The notes under the pieces were generated by a model. That model saw nothing but the letters and a program-made list of their open reading frames with translations. It had not been told where the DNA came from and ran no database searches. This document shows, in pieces, positions 12,501 through 23,389 of a DNA stretch of 64,000 nucleotides; the stretch's first letter is position 1, and each line of letters starts with the position of its first letter. This stretch comes from Eudorina sp. 2006-703-Eu-15 (taxonomy: Eukaryota; Chlorophyta; Chlorophyceae; Chlamydomonadales; Volvocaceae), in contig BDSI01000005.1 in the NCBI GenBank assembly GCA_003117195.1, forward strand, positions 2,030,857 to 2,094,856. Direction: 5' to 3'. The position numbers were made by a program, and so were the translations under genes.

Positions 12501-12683
12501 GCGGCGCTGCCGGGGGGTGACAGCTGGGGGCCGGTGGAGGTGGTGGCGGTGTCGGAGGGCTGGGTGCAGCTGGATGCAAACGCGGGGCTCAAGGGGGGGC
12601 AGGTGGATGTTGAGGTGTGGATCGAGGGTCTGGAGAAGGGGGCGGAGGGGGCGGAGGGGACGGCGGGGAGCAAGGCCGGGTAG
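9584..12683 (+). CDS. Polytopic membrane protein with C-terminal SlyD-like FKBP domain
   Basis: Exons 9584-10039, 10578-10756, 11179-11373 and 11609-12683 join in phase to 634 codons. Hydrophobic helices include AVPLAGAAALAAGLAAAAW, TWLLIILAARLGCLLVGA and two more around AACFGASLLPLALPHV and DAAFLLVLAPAVPLAA. The last 230 residues look like a SlyD-type FKBP: GDVATFHVVVRLPGSG, then GHRPLKAVVGD, LPGMYLNERRTVVLG, and VQLDANAGLKGGQVDVEV, which matches the D-x-N-x-x-L-x-G box of SlyD/FKBP strands. FKBPs are prolyl isomerases; several active-site aromatics are not obvious, so activity is doubtful. The start is uncertain: ATG 9584 is in frame with the first certain exon, but an AT-richer upstream ORF from ATG 9250 to a donor at 9493 could be a first exon. 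Fusion of a multispan membrane region to this fold is unusual. The subcellular site cannot be read. Confidence 0.7.
10457..10552. repeat. 12-bp minisatellite CTGCCGCCTCCA x8
   Basis: Eight near-perfect copies of CTGCCGCCTCCA lie in the intron before the second exon of the FKBP-like gene, just upstream of its acceptor at 10577. Confidence 0.95.
11022..11062. repeat. (GGGCCA)n hexanucleotide repeat
   Basis: Six to seven GGGCCA units in an intron of the FKBP-like gene; G-quadruplex capable on the sense strand. Confidence 0.9.
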
Positions 12684-13800
12684 GGTAGGCGGTCGGTAGG
12701 GTAGGCGGTTGATGACGCCATTCGCTGGAACTGCACTGGTACGGACAGAGCCCTGGGACCCGGCTGGGCTGGGGTTTCGTTTTAACCCCCACGCACGGCC
12801 CCGGTCATGTGGCCTTGTGGCCGGTGTGTGGACCGGTGGGCGGCTGTGGGGTGGCCGGCTCCCCCGCTCCACCCTTCAACCCGCCCGCCTGCTGCAGCGA
12901 CGCCCCGAGAGACCCACCCTGGGAGGCCCTTTTGCCTTTTCGTTCGAAGTGACGACCAGAACTGTCGATTGTGGTGTCACGGGTGGTGGGGTTTGTGCGA
13001 GGGGGGGGCGCAGCCCGCGGGCTCGTGTCGCTGTGGCCCGGCGGCGCTCAGCCCGGTTTGGATAGAAAGCAATCGGTACAAGGGGGACCGGTTTGATTTA
13101 GCCCGGTGCTTGTGCTGGTACCTGGTACTGCACTCACCACAACTCGTAACTGCCTGCTGATTGACGTGACTGCCTCCTGGTTTACGTCGGGGGCCTTTAG
13201 TACGGATGTACGGTAATTGCCTGATGAGGCGGGGTGGGTTTGGCGTGTGGGCGGTCCGTAGACTAAAGTACGAGTGCTGTACGAATGCTGTACGAGTGGT
13301 GCACGACTTGCAGTACGGTGTGCCGCTTTTCAGGTACCTCCACCGGGCGACCATACCCAGCTGTGTGCAGTAGGGTACTTGTTTGCTGGTGTCCGATGGC
13401 TAAAACGAACGGAAAAGTTAACCCAGAAACAAACTCGGGCACACACCGGTGCACTGATGGGGTTGGTGGATGACAGGATGTCTGCATCGTCCTCAGAAGA
13501 ATTCAAACGGCAAACGGCTAGAGGGAGAGCAGCCCGGGCGGAGCCGGGCGGACGGAGCCGTAGTACCGTTACTGTGTGGATAGGCTTCCGGGCCCTGTCT
13601 AAGGGTTTATGTCGCAGTTTTATATAATGCCACAGGACGCCTTCAACCATCATCACACCGAACCTACGCCATACGAACCGAGGGTCCAAGGCGGTTGATC
13701 CTGCCCACTAAAGAGCCCATCTCGTCCATTCACCCGGATGCACATCCGTAGAGACAGAGGGTCCAGCAATCGCCACCAATATAGCGTGCGAATCTCAATC
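12684..13800. other. Non-coding interval, probable 3' UTR then spacer
   Basis: Downstream of the FKBP-like stop codon. It starts with two copies of a GGGTAGGCGGT word and later has GTACGAATGCTGTACGA-type repeats common in the introns and UTRs here. No convincing exon, and no TGTAA close to the stop, was found. Confidence 0.5.
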
Positions 13801-13814
13801 CATCAACTGTGATC

Positions 13815-15515
13815 TCAGCTCCACATCTCAGCAGCTAGCCATAATCTCATGCTCCAGAACAACGTCGGGGGTGACCCTATGGGACGGAGCAGCCCCCGCC
13901 ACGCTGCCAGGGCGCCGTACATTGGTACGGTGAGCCGCCGCTGCCGTACTACCGCGTCGCCCCCCAACGCGAACAATGGCGCACCCTTCGCGGCGACCCC
14001 CAGCCCCACCCCATCATAACCCACCAGGCAACGCGAGCAGCCAGCGAGGATGCCCTCTGTGTGTGTGATGGTGTGGGGTTTATTTTTTTTCTCAATTTAA
14101 CCCCACCCCACCACACACAGACCAGGCTCCCACCGACCTCACGGCCTCACGACCCCGGACAGGACACGGAGCCGAAGTGACGGTTGGCACACAACTCCTG
14201 GTTGTACGGCGCCTCAGCTACCCAACAGGCAAAGCTGGTGTGGAGTGTATCGGCTGTGAAATCATAATGTCGTACACCTTAAGACATGCCGTACACCCGC
14301 TCTCCAGGAGCAGCATTACGCTACACCACATAACACCACAAGGGAAGGATACTTCTTCCAGCCACTCACTTGCAACCTGTGTAACGGGCGAGGGGATGGA
14401 ACGTGGTGGTTTAGAAGTAAAAAGATGGTTCCTTGCAGAGTGGGAAGAAGCAACACAGCGCCGTTCTCTTTGGCAGGGAGCGCGTCACCTTCGCAGCGAC
14501 TCGCCGACATGCACTTGAGCAATCCGCGCGATACACATCGTACGCCTCCAAACATGCCGTACAGATGCCGTACAGGAATAGGTAAAGGCACCTTCACCAC
14601 TTGACACCGACACCGACACAAGGCAACCGAAACATCCACCACTTGGCACACCGCGGGACTCCACGCAACCGCACCCACGGACCCATTCCAGCACATGACA
14701 TATGCCATATAAAATCCTACATCTTATCATGAACAACACAACACAAAACCCCAGCAACATTCAACGCCAGACGCGCAGATCCAATCACGGGAAGACGGAC
14801 TACCACCACCACCACTAACACGGCTCCCGGGTTGCCTGTACTGTTGGCCCCAGGCAACAACTAACCAACGTTTGGAGTGGATTCCGACTACAACCCCAAC
14901 CCGGACGCGGACGCCCCACACCCTCACAGAACATAACAGGGCGGAAAGCTCTACGTGCCAAACACGCATCGGACAGGCAACCCCTACCCCCAACTCCGCA
15001 TGCGTCCACTGGGTGCAGCTGATGGCTGCATTGCAAGCAAAGCCACCGGTGCGCTCCAGGAGCTATACGCTGGGTGACCGGCGCGCCAGCCTCCACCGAA
15101 TCCTCCCCCCCCCCCCCCCCCACCACCACCACCACCACCACCACCACCAAAACCACCACCACCACCACCACCACCAAAACCACCACCACCACCAAAACCC
15201 TTCACAGAACTCCTCCTGCTGAATGAAATAATCGTGCCCCGCAAGAGCTGCCCCACCCCCGCAAGAGCTGCCCCTGCTGCCCCACCCCGCAAGAGCTGCC
15301 ACTGCCCCCAAAGTGCCTCCGCCGCAGGAGACGAGGTCCACACCGCCGCCATGCGCGTACCCACCCGGTATGCCGTATGTACGAATGTACGAATGGACCA
15401 CCTCCCCCATCTGGGTGAGCGGCGGGTGACCCGCAGATCGACCCTCCACGCGTCGGGGGGCAACACCCTGTCGACCAGTTTGGACGACAAATCGCCACGA
15501 ACCTTGAGGGCGACC
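13815..15515 (-). CDS. Possible fragments of an unknown minus-strand gene
   Basis: Two stretches look protein-like. One at about 15503-15400 reads VALKVRGDLSSKLVDRVLPP and continues with DAWRVDLRVTRRSP, preceded by an AG and followed by possible donors. One at about 14045-13815 reads LVGYDGVGLGVAAKGAPLFA and ends with MRLWLAAEMWS and a stop. They could be internal and last exons of one gene, but no phase-consistent chain between them could be built. The (GGT)n tract between them (15101-15200) yields a poly-Gly frame that I do not trust. No family is recognised. Confidence 0.25.
15101..15200. repeat. Poly-C run followed by (CAC)n/(CCA)n
   Basis: A run of about 17 C is followed by interrupted CCA triplet repeats with AAAA-containing breaks. 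All apparent Gly-, Trp- or Val-rich reading frames here follow from the repeat. Confidence 0.95.
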
Positions 15516-16846
15516 TCCCTTTATCTTCCCTTTATCTTCCTGTACTGTACTAGCTGCTCCAGGAGACAACGAAGTTCAACAACTCGTGGATGCATCCCTC
15601 CACAACCGTCAATGGCAGCCCGCCAAACTCAACCCAAACCAAACCAACACCATTCGCATAACCACAAACCAGCATGCTCCCCGAACCCAACGGTCGAAAC
15701 AAACCATGCAAGCGCTTGGGTGTCTCCAAAAGCAAAACCGCGCCGCGTCCGTACAGTCCGTACAGCTGCGGTTGGGGAGCCTGTCCATGTGCAAGGATGC
15801 CGCCTCCGCCATCCGCCGTGAACCCTCCGACCCGTCCCGCGAGCGCCCCGCGAACCCCGAATGCAGCCCCGATGCACCGTCCCAAACGCAACAGGTTACC
15901 GGCCGTCCTCTTCCCTCCGTGTCGTACATGCATCGTCCTACAACAGCGCCGTACCGTACGGCACGCAACCGATCTCTGAACGCACGCAAGCGCAAAGATT
16001 GCAAACAAACATGGCAAACAGCAACAAACCCCCAACGCCCTCAACGCCCTCCTGCCACTGATTCCCTTATTGAAGCAACCCAGAGCCCAGCGGCAGTAGC
16101 CGCTTCTGCCCTCTCACCCCTCCCAACCTTGCCAGCCCTCCCGTCCCCTCCCTTGGGCATCCCCAACGGAACCAGGCCGGGTAGGGGCGGGTAGGGGGCA
16201 CCGGAGACCTCCCAGGGCCAGTCAGTGCGGCCGCTGACGCGACGCAGCTCTCATTTTATTCAGCGTTCTGTCAGAAACCCCACCACGGTCGATCTCAATT
16301 TTCAAAATACACCGGCAGGCGATTCAAAACTCCTGGCCCGCGAAGACGCGCGCAACGCGCACGCACCGCACGCGACGTGGTGCGCGCAGCGCCGCATCGA
16401 AAAGGGACCGCGCAGCTCGCCGCCCCGCGGCGCCACCCCGGGCGGCGGCGCGAGGCACTACCTCCGAACCGTCGGCGACTTCAAACCGCGGTCCGCGGTG
16501 ACAATCACTGGCTTGCGCTTTGAGGAGGCCGGCCTTGACATGCGCGTGCAACACCTAGAGGAGGACGAGCATCAGCACGTCGCGGTACGGCATCCACCCT
16601 AGCCCAAACCCCAGAGCCGCGACTATAGTCCTTTGCCCCCCCTATAGCTTGGTCGATGGGCCATTGCTGACGGCACCGCGATACGCCATATGCTGTGTAT
16701 GTGCACCATATGATGGCCACCATCCAGTACAGCATCAAGAAGATAGATGGCTGAGCTATAGCGTGTCTTCACTGCCTAGCCTTGTTAGAACAACCGGCCG
16801 ATCCGTTCCTTGACGGTCATCCAATCCAATGAATCTGTGAGCTGGA
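15516..16846. other. Interval without a supported gene
   Basis: Mixed composition. Short open frames exist on both strands but none shows a family motif or a clean splice chain. A GC-rich CpG block at 16320-16510 could be a promoter or an unrecognised exon. Confidence 0.4.
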
Positions 16847-18067
16847 TCAACCGCGTCGCTCAGTCCCGCTGCTGCCGCCGCCCCCCATCAACGGTTGCTT
16901 AGCAAGAGGAAGGCGGTCTGGGAGATGATGGTGGTGGTGGTGGTGGTGGGGTTGCGGGGCCGCGACGCCGCCGCCGGGTCCTCTGGCAAATGAGGGTGAG
17001 GGTGAGGGTGAGGCTAGGCGCCAAGTGGCGGAACCGGCAGAGGGGCCGGAGGCCAACGGCCCGGGCAACGTCGCGACGCCGCCGGCGCCACCGCCGCCGC
17101 CAGACCTGGTCGACGAATCGCTCTGCGCCGCCGCCTGCAGTACACGGACCACCAGCTCGTGTCCTCCCGCCGCCGCCTGCCGCAGCGCCAGGCCGTTGCG
17201 CGCGTGCGGCTGCGCGCCCGCGACGAGCAGCGCCAGCACGACGCAGCCGTGGCCCGCCGCCGCCGCCTCAACGAGCGCCCGACTGCCGTCGACCCGTGGG
17301 TCAGCTCCCGCCGCTAGCAGCTCCAGAACCAGTGCGAGGTGGCCTCCTCGTGCCGCCTCCACCAGTGCTCCACTGGCCGCGGCCCGTGGGTCTGCCCCAT
17401 GGGTCAGGAGCAGCCTCGCCGCGGCGCCGTGGCCCTCGCGGCAGGCGGCGCGTAGCGGCATGCCGTTCTCGGCCCGGGCGCTGACGCCCGCGCGCAGGAG
17501 GACCTCCATGGCGGCGACGTGGCCCGCCGCACTGGCCGCCACGAGGGCCCGGCCTCCGCAGCTGCCCGCGCTCACGCCGGCGCGCAGAAGGGTCCGCACA
17601 ACCAGCGTGTCGCCGGCACCCGCGGCGGCGGTGAGCAGAAACCGTTCCTGCTGAAAAAAGTGAGAGGGCGGAGCAGCGACGCAACGCTTGCAAATAACTA
17701 ATCCAAGCATCATCGCAAATTAGTCGTGAATCTGTATGAATGCAAGGTAGCGCGACCTTACCTGCGGTTTCAGTGCGGCGCCGAGGTGGAGAAGCCTGAC
17801 AACGATAGCACCAACCGTCGCAGACGCGTCGTCCGGGCCGCGAGCCAGATACTCGCGGAGTCCAGGCGAGCAGTAGACGCGAAATAATGCCATGCTTTGA
17901 CCGTGCAGGTTTAGCAGGAATGGGGCGGCAAGGTCAGGGCTGCATATTGCTGACCTAAAGTTGCGGTGAAGGCTGCGGCATGATGACGCCGCAGCCGCTG
18001 CACCTGACCCAGCCATCAAGAGTGTGTACTGGAGGATAGGTTCCGGCAAGTCAAGCAGGCCAGGCAT
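16847..18067 (-). CDS. F-box-like/ankyrin repeat protein
   Basis: Two exons, 18067-17762 and 17650-16847, join in phase 0 at LKPQ-QERFLL, giving 369 residues. The N-terminus, LLDLPEPILQYTLLMAG followed by SSCRSLHRNF, has the spacing of an F-box (LP..il..il...d....s.vcr..r). Exon 2 holds about six ankyrin repeats, each with a GH..vv..LL.aGa core (for example GHVAAMEVLLRAGVSA, GHLALVLELLAAGADP). The C-terminal 80 residues are low-complexity and include a run of eight His. F-box proteins dock substrates on SCF ubiquitin ligases; the ankyrin array would be the substrate binder. The ATG at 18067 is preferred because the frame opens further up only with GTG. The F-box assignment is by pattern and is moderate. 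Confidence 0.8.
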
Positions 18068-18103
18068 CCCGCACTCCGTTTTAGAAGGTTTAACAACTGT
18101 CAC

Positions 18104-19752
18104 GCGTCACGCCGCTCAGTTGCGACGATTTGCTTTTATTGGTTGCACAAGCAACAAAATTTGCAAAGCTTCAGATAGCTTGGCTTAAGTTGACAGAAAA
18201 TTGATACGGTGTGCGGCGCAACGAGTGCGGTCGATCCGGATGCAGAAGGGCAAGCGTCGTCTGAACTTGAAGCGCTGCGTGTCACATATGATCTCTTGCG
18301 TAGTCACCGTATCAGAGAGACTTGGTTCACTAAGCAGTGCTGGGCAAACAACTAATATGACACAACAGCCATACAGACAGCGCCATTCAAATATTTTCTA
18401 CATGGCATACAAGTGGACTCTGTGCATGGCTGGACATGCGGCACGGCTATATTGGCGCTCGTTACTACGGCAGCCGTATTATAGCAGTCTCAGACTGTCG
18501 CAGATAACATCCGGGAATTCTTAAGGCATCGCGTTATATATGAAGAAAGGAAATATTGAGAAATGTAAGACAGTTGAATCATTACGGTAGGTAGCAAACT
18601 GTTACGGTACAAAATCCAACCTCTGATCAAACGTCTTTCTTACGCAAACTACGTTAGCCGCATTCCGGAAGCCGAAATCATTTTCAATTAACAAAAGTGG
18701 CCTGACAGGATCCGGCGACTTTTCCAATCATGCCCCGTCCGCTCCCCAACCGAATCCACACAGATGCGGTCCCTGCTTGAAGGTGAGATGGTCATCTGCC
18801 ACATGTATGCCTGGCTATAAATTTACGACGCAATGCTCAAATCCTTTGGGAGCAGATTTCATTCCGTCCACGCAGTTCCACACAGTTCGATCCACAGTTC
18901 GTTCCACACAGTTACACACCCAGTCGAAACTCGAAAGCCTCTACCAGGTTTGGCGGCATGTTACATTGAGGGCCGGTCAGTGACGCGGTCTTGTAGGTGC
19001 GGCGGCGATGCTGGGTGGCAGCTCCCTATCCAAGCTGTACCTTCACAATAGTCCCGTCCGTAATAATTCGATCATAGGGATGTTCCCAAGCACTCGTGAC
19101 GGCATGCAGTGTTGCAGAGGAGGTAAGCATTACACCTCCCCTGTACCGCTGCGCAGCACACGGCATCGCGCTGCATCTCGTGCTGTGTGCCCGCTTTGCA
19201 AACAAGCATTGTGCACCGATGATGGCACGGCACTTGTGGAACGCAATGCTCGGCAGCCAGCGCACCCCCCAGCAGGATACATCTGAAACCCCATCTACGG
19301 AGGATGTGTTTGAACGGTGCAGTACAGTACAATGACAGAAGTACGGTAAGCATCAGTCGGCCGAGCCCCAGAGAACACAACTAACACCTGCCAAGGCGGC
19401 GAGCATCAGTGTTTTCAGGCGCCATGCATCAGCTCAACATGCGCAATTATAAACAAAAGTCCTGACCAAATTCCACCTGATGTCATCGGACGAGAGGTCC
19501 TGCCGTGTAGCGCCAAATCGTGTGCTTTCCTGAATGTAAATACGAGTGGAATGCACCTTATGGTGATATATGTCATGAATATTTTCTCCAGAGCGGTACG
19601 CTCCGATTTCATCAGGAATTTCATCTGCGTCGGCCAGGGGGTATGAAATTAACTCTGAGATAAATATGGCATATTTGTGTGTGCAACAGTGCAAAGGTGC
19701 TCCTAACGGAGGGCATCTTGGCATGTTTGTAAGGCTTTCCGCAGCTCACCGT
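18104..19752. other. AT-richer intergenic interval
   Basis: About 1.6 kb between the F-box/ankyrin gene and the inverted-repeat element. Short open frames of up to 107 codons on both strands show no family signature or consistent splicing. No gene is supported. Confidence 0.5.
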
Positions 19753-19811
19753 TACATGTTGGGGCTCCTACGGTAGGAGACGTACTTTTCTCCTATACAG
19801 GAGAAACGACC
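19753..19811 (+). repeat. Left terminal inverted repeat with two palindromes
   Basis: It contains the palindrome CTCCTACGGTAGGAG at 19765-19779 and the near-palindrome with arms TTTCTCCT and AGGAGAAA at 19787-19806. Paired arms around a short spacer are the usual form of a tyrosine recombinase core site, which is inferred here. Confidence 0.95.
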
Positions 19812-19907
19812 TGAATGGACTCCCTCGCAACTGATACTGAACGTATTATAATGACGTTTAGGTCATAATATATAGGGTGGCAAGTTCGTTATGGCGAGTA
19901 TTACCAC

Positions 19908-20192
19908 ATGTTCATGAACAACATCTCCCGCAAAGGATCAGTCGCGATCGTTGCTCTCATTATTGTTGTGCTCACAATTAGGAACTATGAATGGATTATA
20001 GCGGCCTCGGGGCTCACTGGCGGCGGCAGTCGCCTCAGCATTATGTCCGACAGCTCGGAAGGTTTTGAGGAAAAGTTTAAACCTTCTCGGTTCACCCGAG
20101 GGGCCTCATCCAAACGTAAACTTGGAGATGGTAAAGACGGTGCGGACGGCAGCCTCCCTACTAGCCCAGGAGAATCGCCGTGTGTCTACTAG
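19908..20192 (+). CDS. Small ORF with one membrane helix, inside the element
   Basis: A 94-codon frame from ATG 19908, with a hydrophobic stretch (SVAIVALIIVVLTI) at residues 11-24, runs into the tandem repeat and stops there. It lies on the plus strand, 3' of and antisense-facing to the protease gene. No family is recognised and it may be chance. Confidence 0.25.
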   Translation: MFMNNISRKGSVAIVALIIVVLTIRNYEWIIAASGLTGGGSRLSIMSDSSEGFEEKFKPSRFTRGASSKRKLGDGKDGADGSLPTSPGESPCVY

Positions 20193-20319
20193 CTCAGGAG
20201 AACGACCACGCGTCTACTAGCCCAGGAGAATCGCCCGTGTGTCTACTAGCCCAGGAGAATCGCCCGTGTGTCTACTAGCCCAGGAGAATCGCCCGTGTGT
20301 CTACTAGCCCAGGAGAATT
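20158..20319. repeat. 28-29 bp tandem repeat, six copies
   Basis: The unit CTACTAGCCCAGGAGAA plus TCGCCCGTGTGT is repeated six times. The last four copies are near identical and the second is diverged. The unit contains CAGGAGAA, which resembles the AGGAGAAA arm of the terminal repeats. There are no spacers, so this is not a CRISPR array. Confidence 0.9.
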
Positions 20320-20332
20320 GCTTTGCATGCAT

Positions 20333-21431
20333 CTACGCTCCAAACCTGCGGCTGTTGAAGCCGACCATCATGGACAGCACAAGACGCATGATCTCGCTCA
20401 CATCCACGCGCTGGTTCCCGACGGTTTGCCCCATGCAAATCCGGCGCCCAAACTCCGCGACGTAGTAGCCACAGCTGTAGCTGTCGTTCTGCTGTGGGAC
20501 ATTCCGTGGGTACCGCAACGACCACAGGTTCACATCGATGGTGCGCTGCAAGTACTTCTTGACCAGCAGCATGATATTGTTGTGGGCCTTGCTTGTCTCG
20601 AGAATCTTCCCAGCCGCAGCGGAGTCGTACACGGTCATGACCTTTTTCTTGATGTCCACCACCAGCAGCCACCAGTGGATGTTGCTCGTACGACACGTGT
20701 CAACACGCGTGTTGTCAACACGTGTGTTGACCGGAAGCAGCCACATGCCGTACTCCTCGGGTGCCTTACTTGTCTTCTGGGTAGTGGTTAGCCTTGCGGT
20801 TGGCTGGGCGAGCAGAGAGCATAAGCTTGCCCTTTCTGATTTCATCCAACACAATTTGGGGCTCGACCGGCAAGACGTCCTGCTTTTGCTCGGATGCAAC
20901 CACCCACCACAGCAATGCGGCGGAGGCCATGAACGTGTCATTGGCGAACGCCTGCTTCGCAAATGACTCAGCCTCGTCCGCCTCGCCCTCCACGGGTTGA
21001 AGCAGCTCTGCCGCCACCAGCGCTCTCTTGATGGTATCTGCCCGGAGCTCCACTCGGACAGCGTTCTGCCAGGGCACGATGATGTCTTGTAAGACGACCT
21101 TCCCGTCACGGGCTCCTCTTGCTGTCACCACTAATTGCTGGTAGTTGAAGATGGGTACGGTACGACCACCACGGAGGTTGCGCACACCGGCTGGAGGGGG
21201 CGAGGCCATTGCTGGCATGGTCGGTTGAGCGGTGGCGGCAACCTTTGGAGCACTGGGACCCGGCGCCGGCGCCAGTGCGTCGTCCACCGTGCCGCACTCC
21301 TCGCCCTTTGAGCCATTCGACGCATCGCTGGGAAGTGCCGCGGCTTTGGCCTTGCGCCCCTGTGAAGTTGGCAAGGATGCTAAATTGGCAAGGATGAAGG
21401 TGTGAACCCTGCAGCGCCCGTCGCCATCCAC
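20333..21431 (-). CDS. Ulp1-like (C48) cysteine protease of the element
   Basis: The catalytic set is visible in order: His in NIHWWLLVVD (codon at about 20675), Asp in MTVYDS, Gln in PQQND and Cys in SYSCGYYVAEF (about 20475), typical of Ulp1/SENP proteases that cleave SUMO-like isopeptide bonds. The upstream part (21431 to 20766) is a separate frame with PIFNYQQLVV and a WWVVASEQKQD segment, ending at PEDK just before a GTAAGG. The two frames must be joined by an intron or frameshift near 20770. The protein start is unclear: the upstream frame opens with GTG. Transcription diverges from the recombinase gene. In transposons such proteases are accessory proteins of unknown role. Confidence 0.85.
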
Positions 21432-21901
21432 ACATACAGAAATTTACGCAGGTACTAATACGGGACGTTCACCGAGATCTAATGGGTTATGAAAAATATA
21501 GGACCCCAGAGAATTCGATCCTTACTTTTGGGGGCCAGCCACACGCCGCGGAGCCGCACTTTCCAGCACACGTGCCATCACATTTGGGTGCGCAGTGTGG
21601 GTCGTCCAACTCAATGCGACGGCGGGCTATTTAGCCTACGAGCGTTACGACTTCTGGACTATGCTTGCGCCTCGCAGGTTACCTCCGGCCTCGTGCTGGG
21701 TGCGTTATTGCCCGTTCCGGGCGGATATGCCATCGTTCCCCTGAGCGGTGTGGTGGTGCCCTCTCGAGCTGGCGTGGCCTCTCCTGCTCTTACACCGGCA
21801 GCTCCCGCCGTTGGTTCGCAGTCCCGCACCGTCCCAGTGAGTTTCCTGATAGCACTCTCTTTGCCGTTCTACCGACAGATGCCGACACGGGCCGTAATGA
21901 C

Positions 21902-23006
21902 ATGATGCAGGGCATCCTGCCGCGCTCGTTCGCCGCAGCGCGTCTGGCCACTCTCACTCGTGCTAGCCCTGGACCCCAGCCTCCTCCGGCCGCCCCCACC
22001 GTGGCTGCGGTGCGTGAAAAGGGGCTGCTGTCTGCGCTGGGCTTCTTGCGGGCCAAGTCGGAATCCACCTGGGAGAGCCAGCAGGCCGCCGCCCAGGAGT
22101 TCTCGGATTGGCTGGCTGTCTACGGCGAGGGTGAAGACCTCACCACCTGCACCCCTGAGGACGTGCTCATCTACCTCATGGCGCACTGGTTGCTGGCTCA
22201 CCGTGGCCGCAAGCGGCCTGACGGGCTGGTGGGGCCAGCCGCAGTGAAGGCGACGCTCTCTAGCCTTAGCGGCTTCTTCTCCCACGCGGGGCGGGAGGGC
22301 CACTATAACGAATCCACGGGCCTGGGTAACCCTTGCGAGTCCGTGTGGGTCAGCGATTTTCGGAAAGCCTTTGAGCGGGTCTCGATGCTGGACGGCTACC
22401 TGGAGCAATCGGCCGTCCCAATGACCGAGGCCAAGTACCGACTGCTGGTGCGCTATCTGTGGGACCTGTACTGCGCCAGCTCCAGTGTTCTGGGCACGCT
22501 AGTGACCTTGCGGGATTTGCTGGGCTGCCAGTACATGTGGCTCAGCAGCCAGCGCGGGCACGACACCGGCAAGCTAGCCCTCGCCGACTTCGTCGATCCT
22601 ACTGACCCAAGCAAGCCGTATCAAGGCTTCCCGCTCCCGGCCCCGCAGCTCTGGCCGGCGGATTACGCCGGCCCCACCCTGTGCGTTGCCGGCCCCCCCG
22701 GGCAGCGCCATCACGGATCACCTCCTTCGCCCCCTGCGCCCGGACCGACGTGGGTTCCAGGAGGCGCCCCTCAGCAGCGCCGCACTGGGCGCACGCATCC
22801 GGCTACACCTGATGATGTCCGGGGCCTATGAGGGCGAGACCAGCCACAGCTTCCGCCGTGGTGCGCTCCAGCACGCCGCAGCTCAGGGTGCCAACCTAGA
22901 GACCTTGCATGCACTCAGCCAGCTGCGCAGTGCGGAGATCCTTAAGAGGTACCTGGACCCGCACCGCCAGCATGGGGCCCGCCGGGTGCGGCCCCGCAAC
23001 AACTAA
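21902..23006 (+). CDS. Tyrosine recombinase of the element, frameshifted once
   Basis: From ATG 21902 the N-terminal half has a SAM-like DNA-binding pattern (ESTWESQQAAAQEFSDWLAV). The catalytic core follows: Arg in TLRDLLG (about 22511) with a second box SSQRGHDTG, H-x-x-R as SHSFRR (His codon 22845) and the nucleophile as LKRYLDP (Tyr codon 22950). The reading frame shifts by +1 within a run of seven C at 22693-22699; six C would restore one frame of about 368 residues ending at 23004-23006. This is either an inactivating mutation or a sequencing error in the homopolymer. No reverse transcriptase is present, which argues against a DIRS element. Confidence 0.85.
22693..22699 (+). pseudogene. 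C7 homopolymer causing the recombinase frameshift
   Basis: Codons before it read VAGPP; after it the matching frame reads SAITDHLLRPLRPD. One surplus C accounts for the shift. Confidence 0.7.
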
Positions 23007-23389
23007 ATGCCCAAACAACACGGCTTTGCCGTATAAGGGTGGGAGGGTGGGGCAATTCAGCGCGTCGCCCCGCCTCCAATTTAATAGCCGTCTGTGTAGG
23101 TCGGTTATGATGCTAAGCGGTGCTGAAGGACGGAACGAGTTCGGCTGGTTTGCTGTTGGACAAAGAGTGTCTTGTCTGTGCTCAGAAAAATGTGTCCATA
23201 AAGTAATTCCATAGCAATGTAAGCAGTCGTATGCCAATAATTTTAACCTTCGGCCTGCGTGCGTGCAGCCAGGCACGTCACAATGCTCCGCGCCGCTCCC
23301 GGCCATAGCCCACGAGCGCAAATTCCTGCTGTACTAACTTATCCTCTGTAAACTGTACCCTATATAACAAAATGAAGCCGTTTTGTGAG

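Noticed and set aside
14984..15569. Glycine-, tryptophan- or valine-rich proteins on the minus strand
   Set aside because: All arise from the CCA/poly-C repeat at 15101-15200 read in three frames.
20158..20319. CRISPR array
   Set aside because: Units are contiguous with no spacers, in a eukaryotic genome, inside a transposon-like element.
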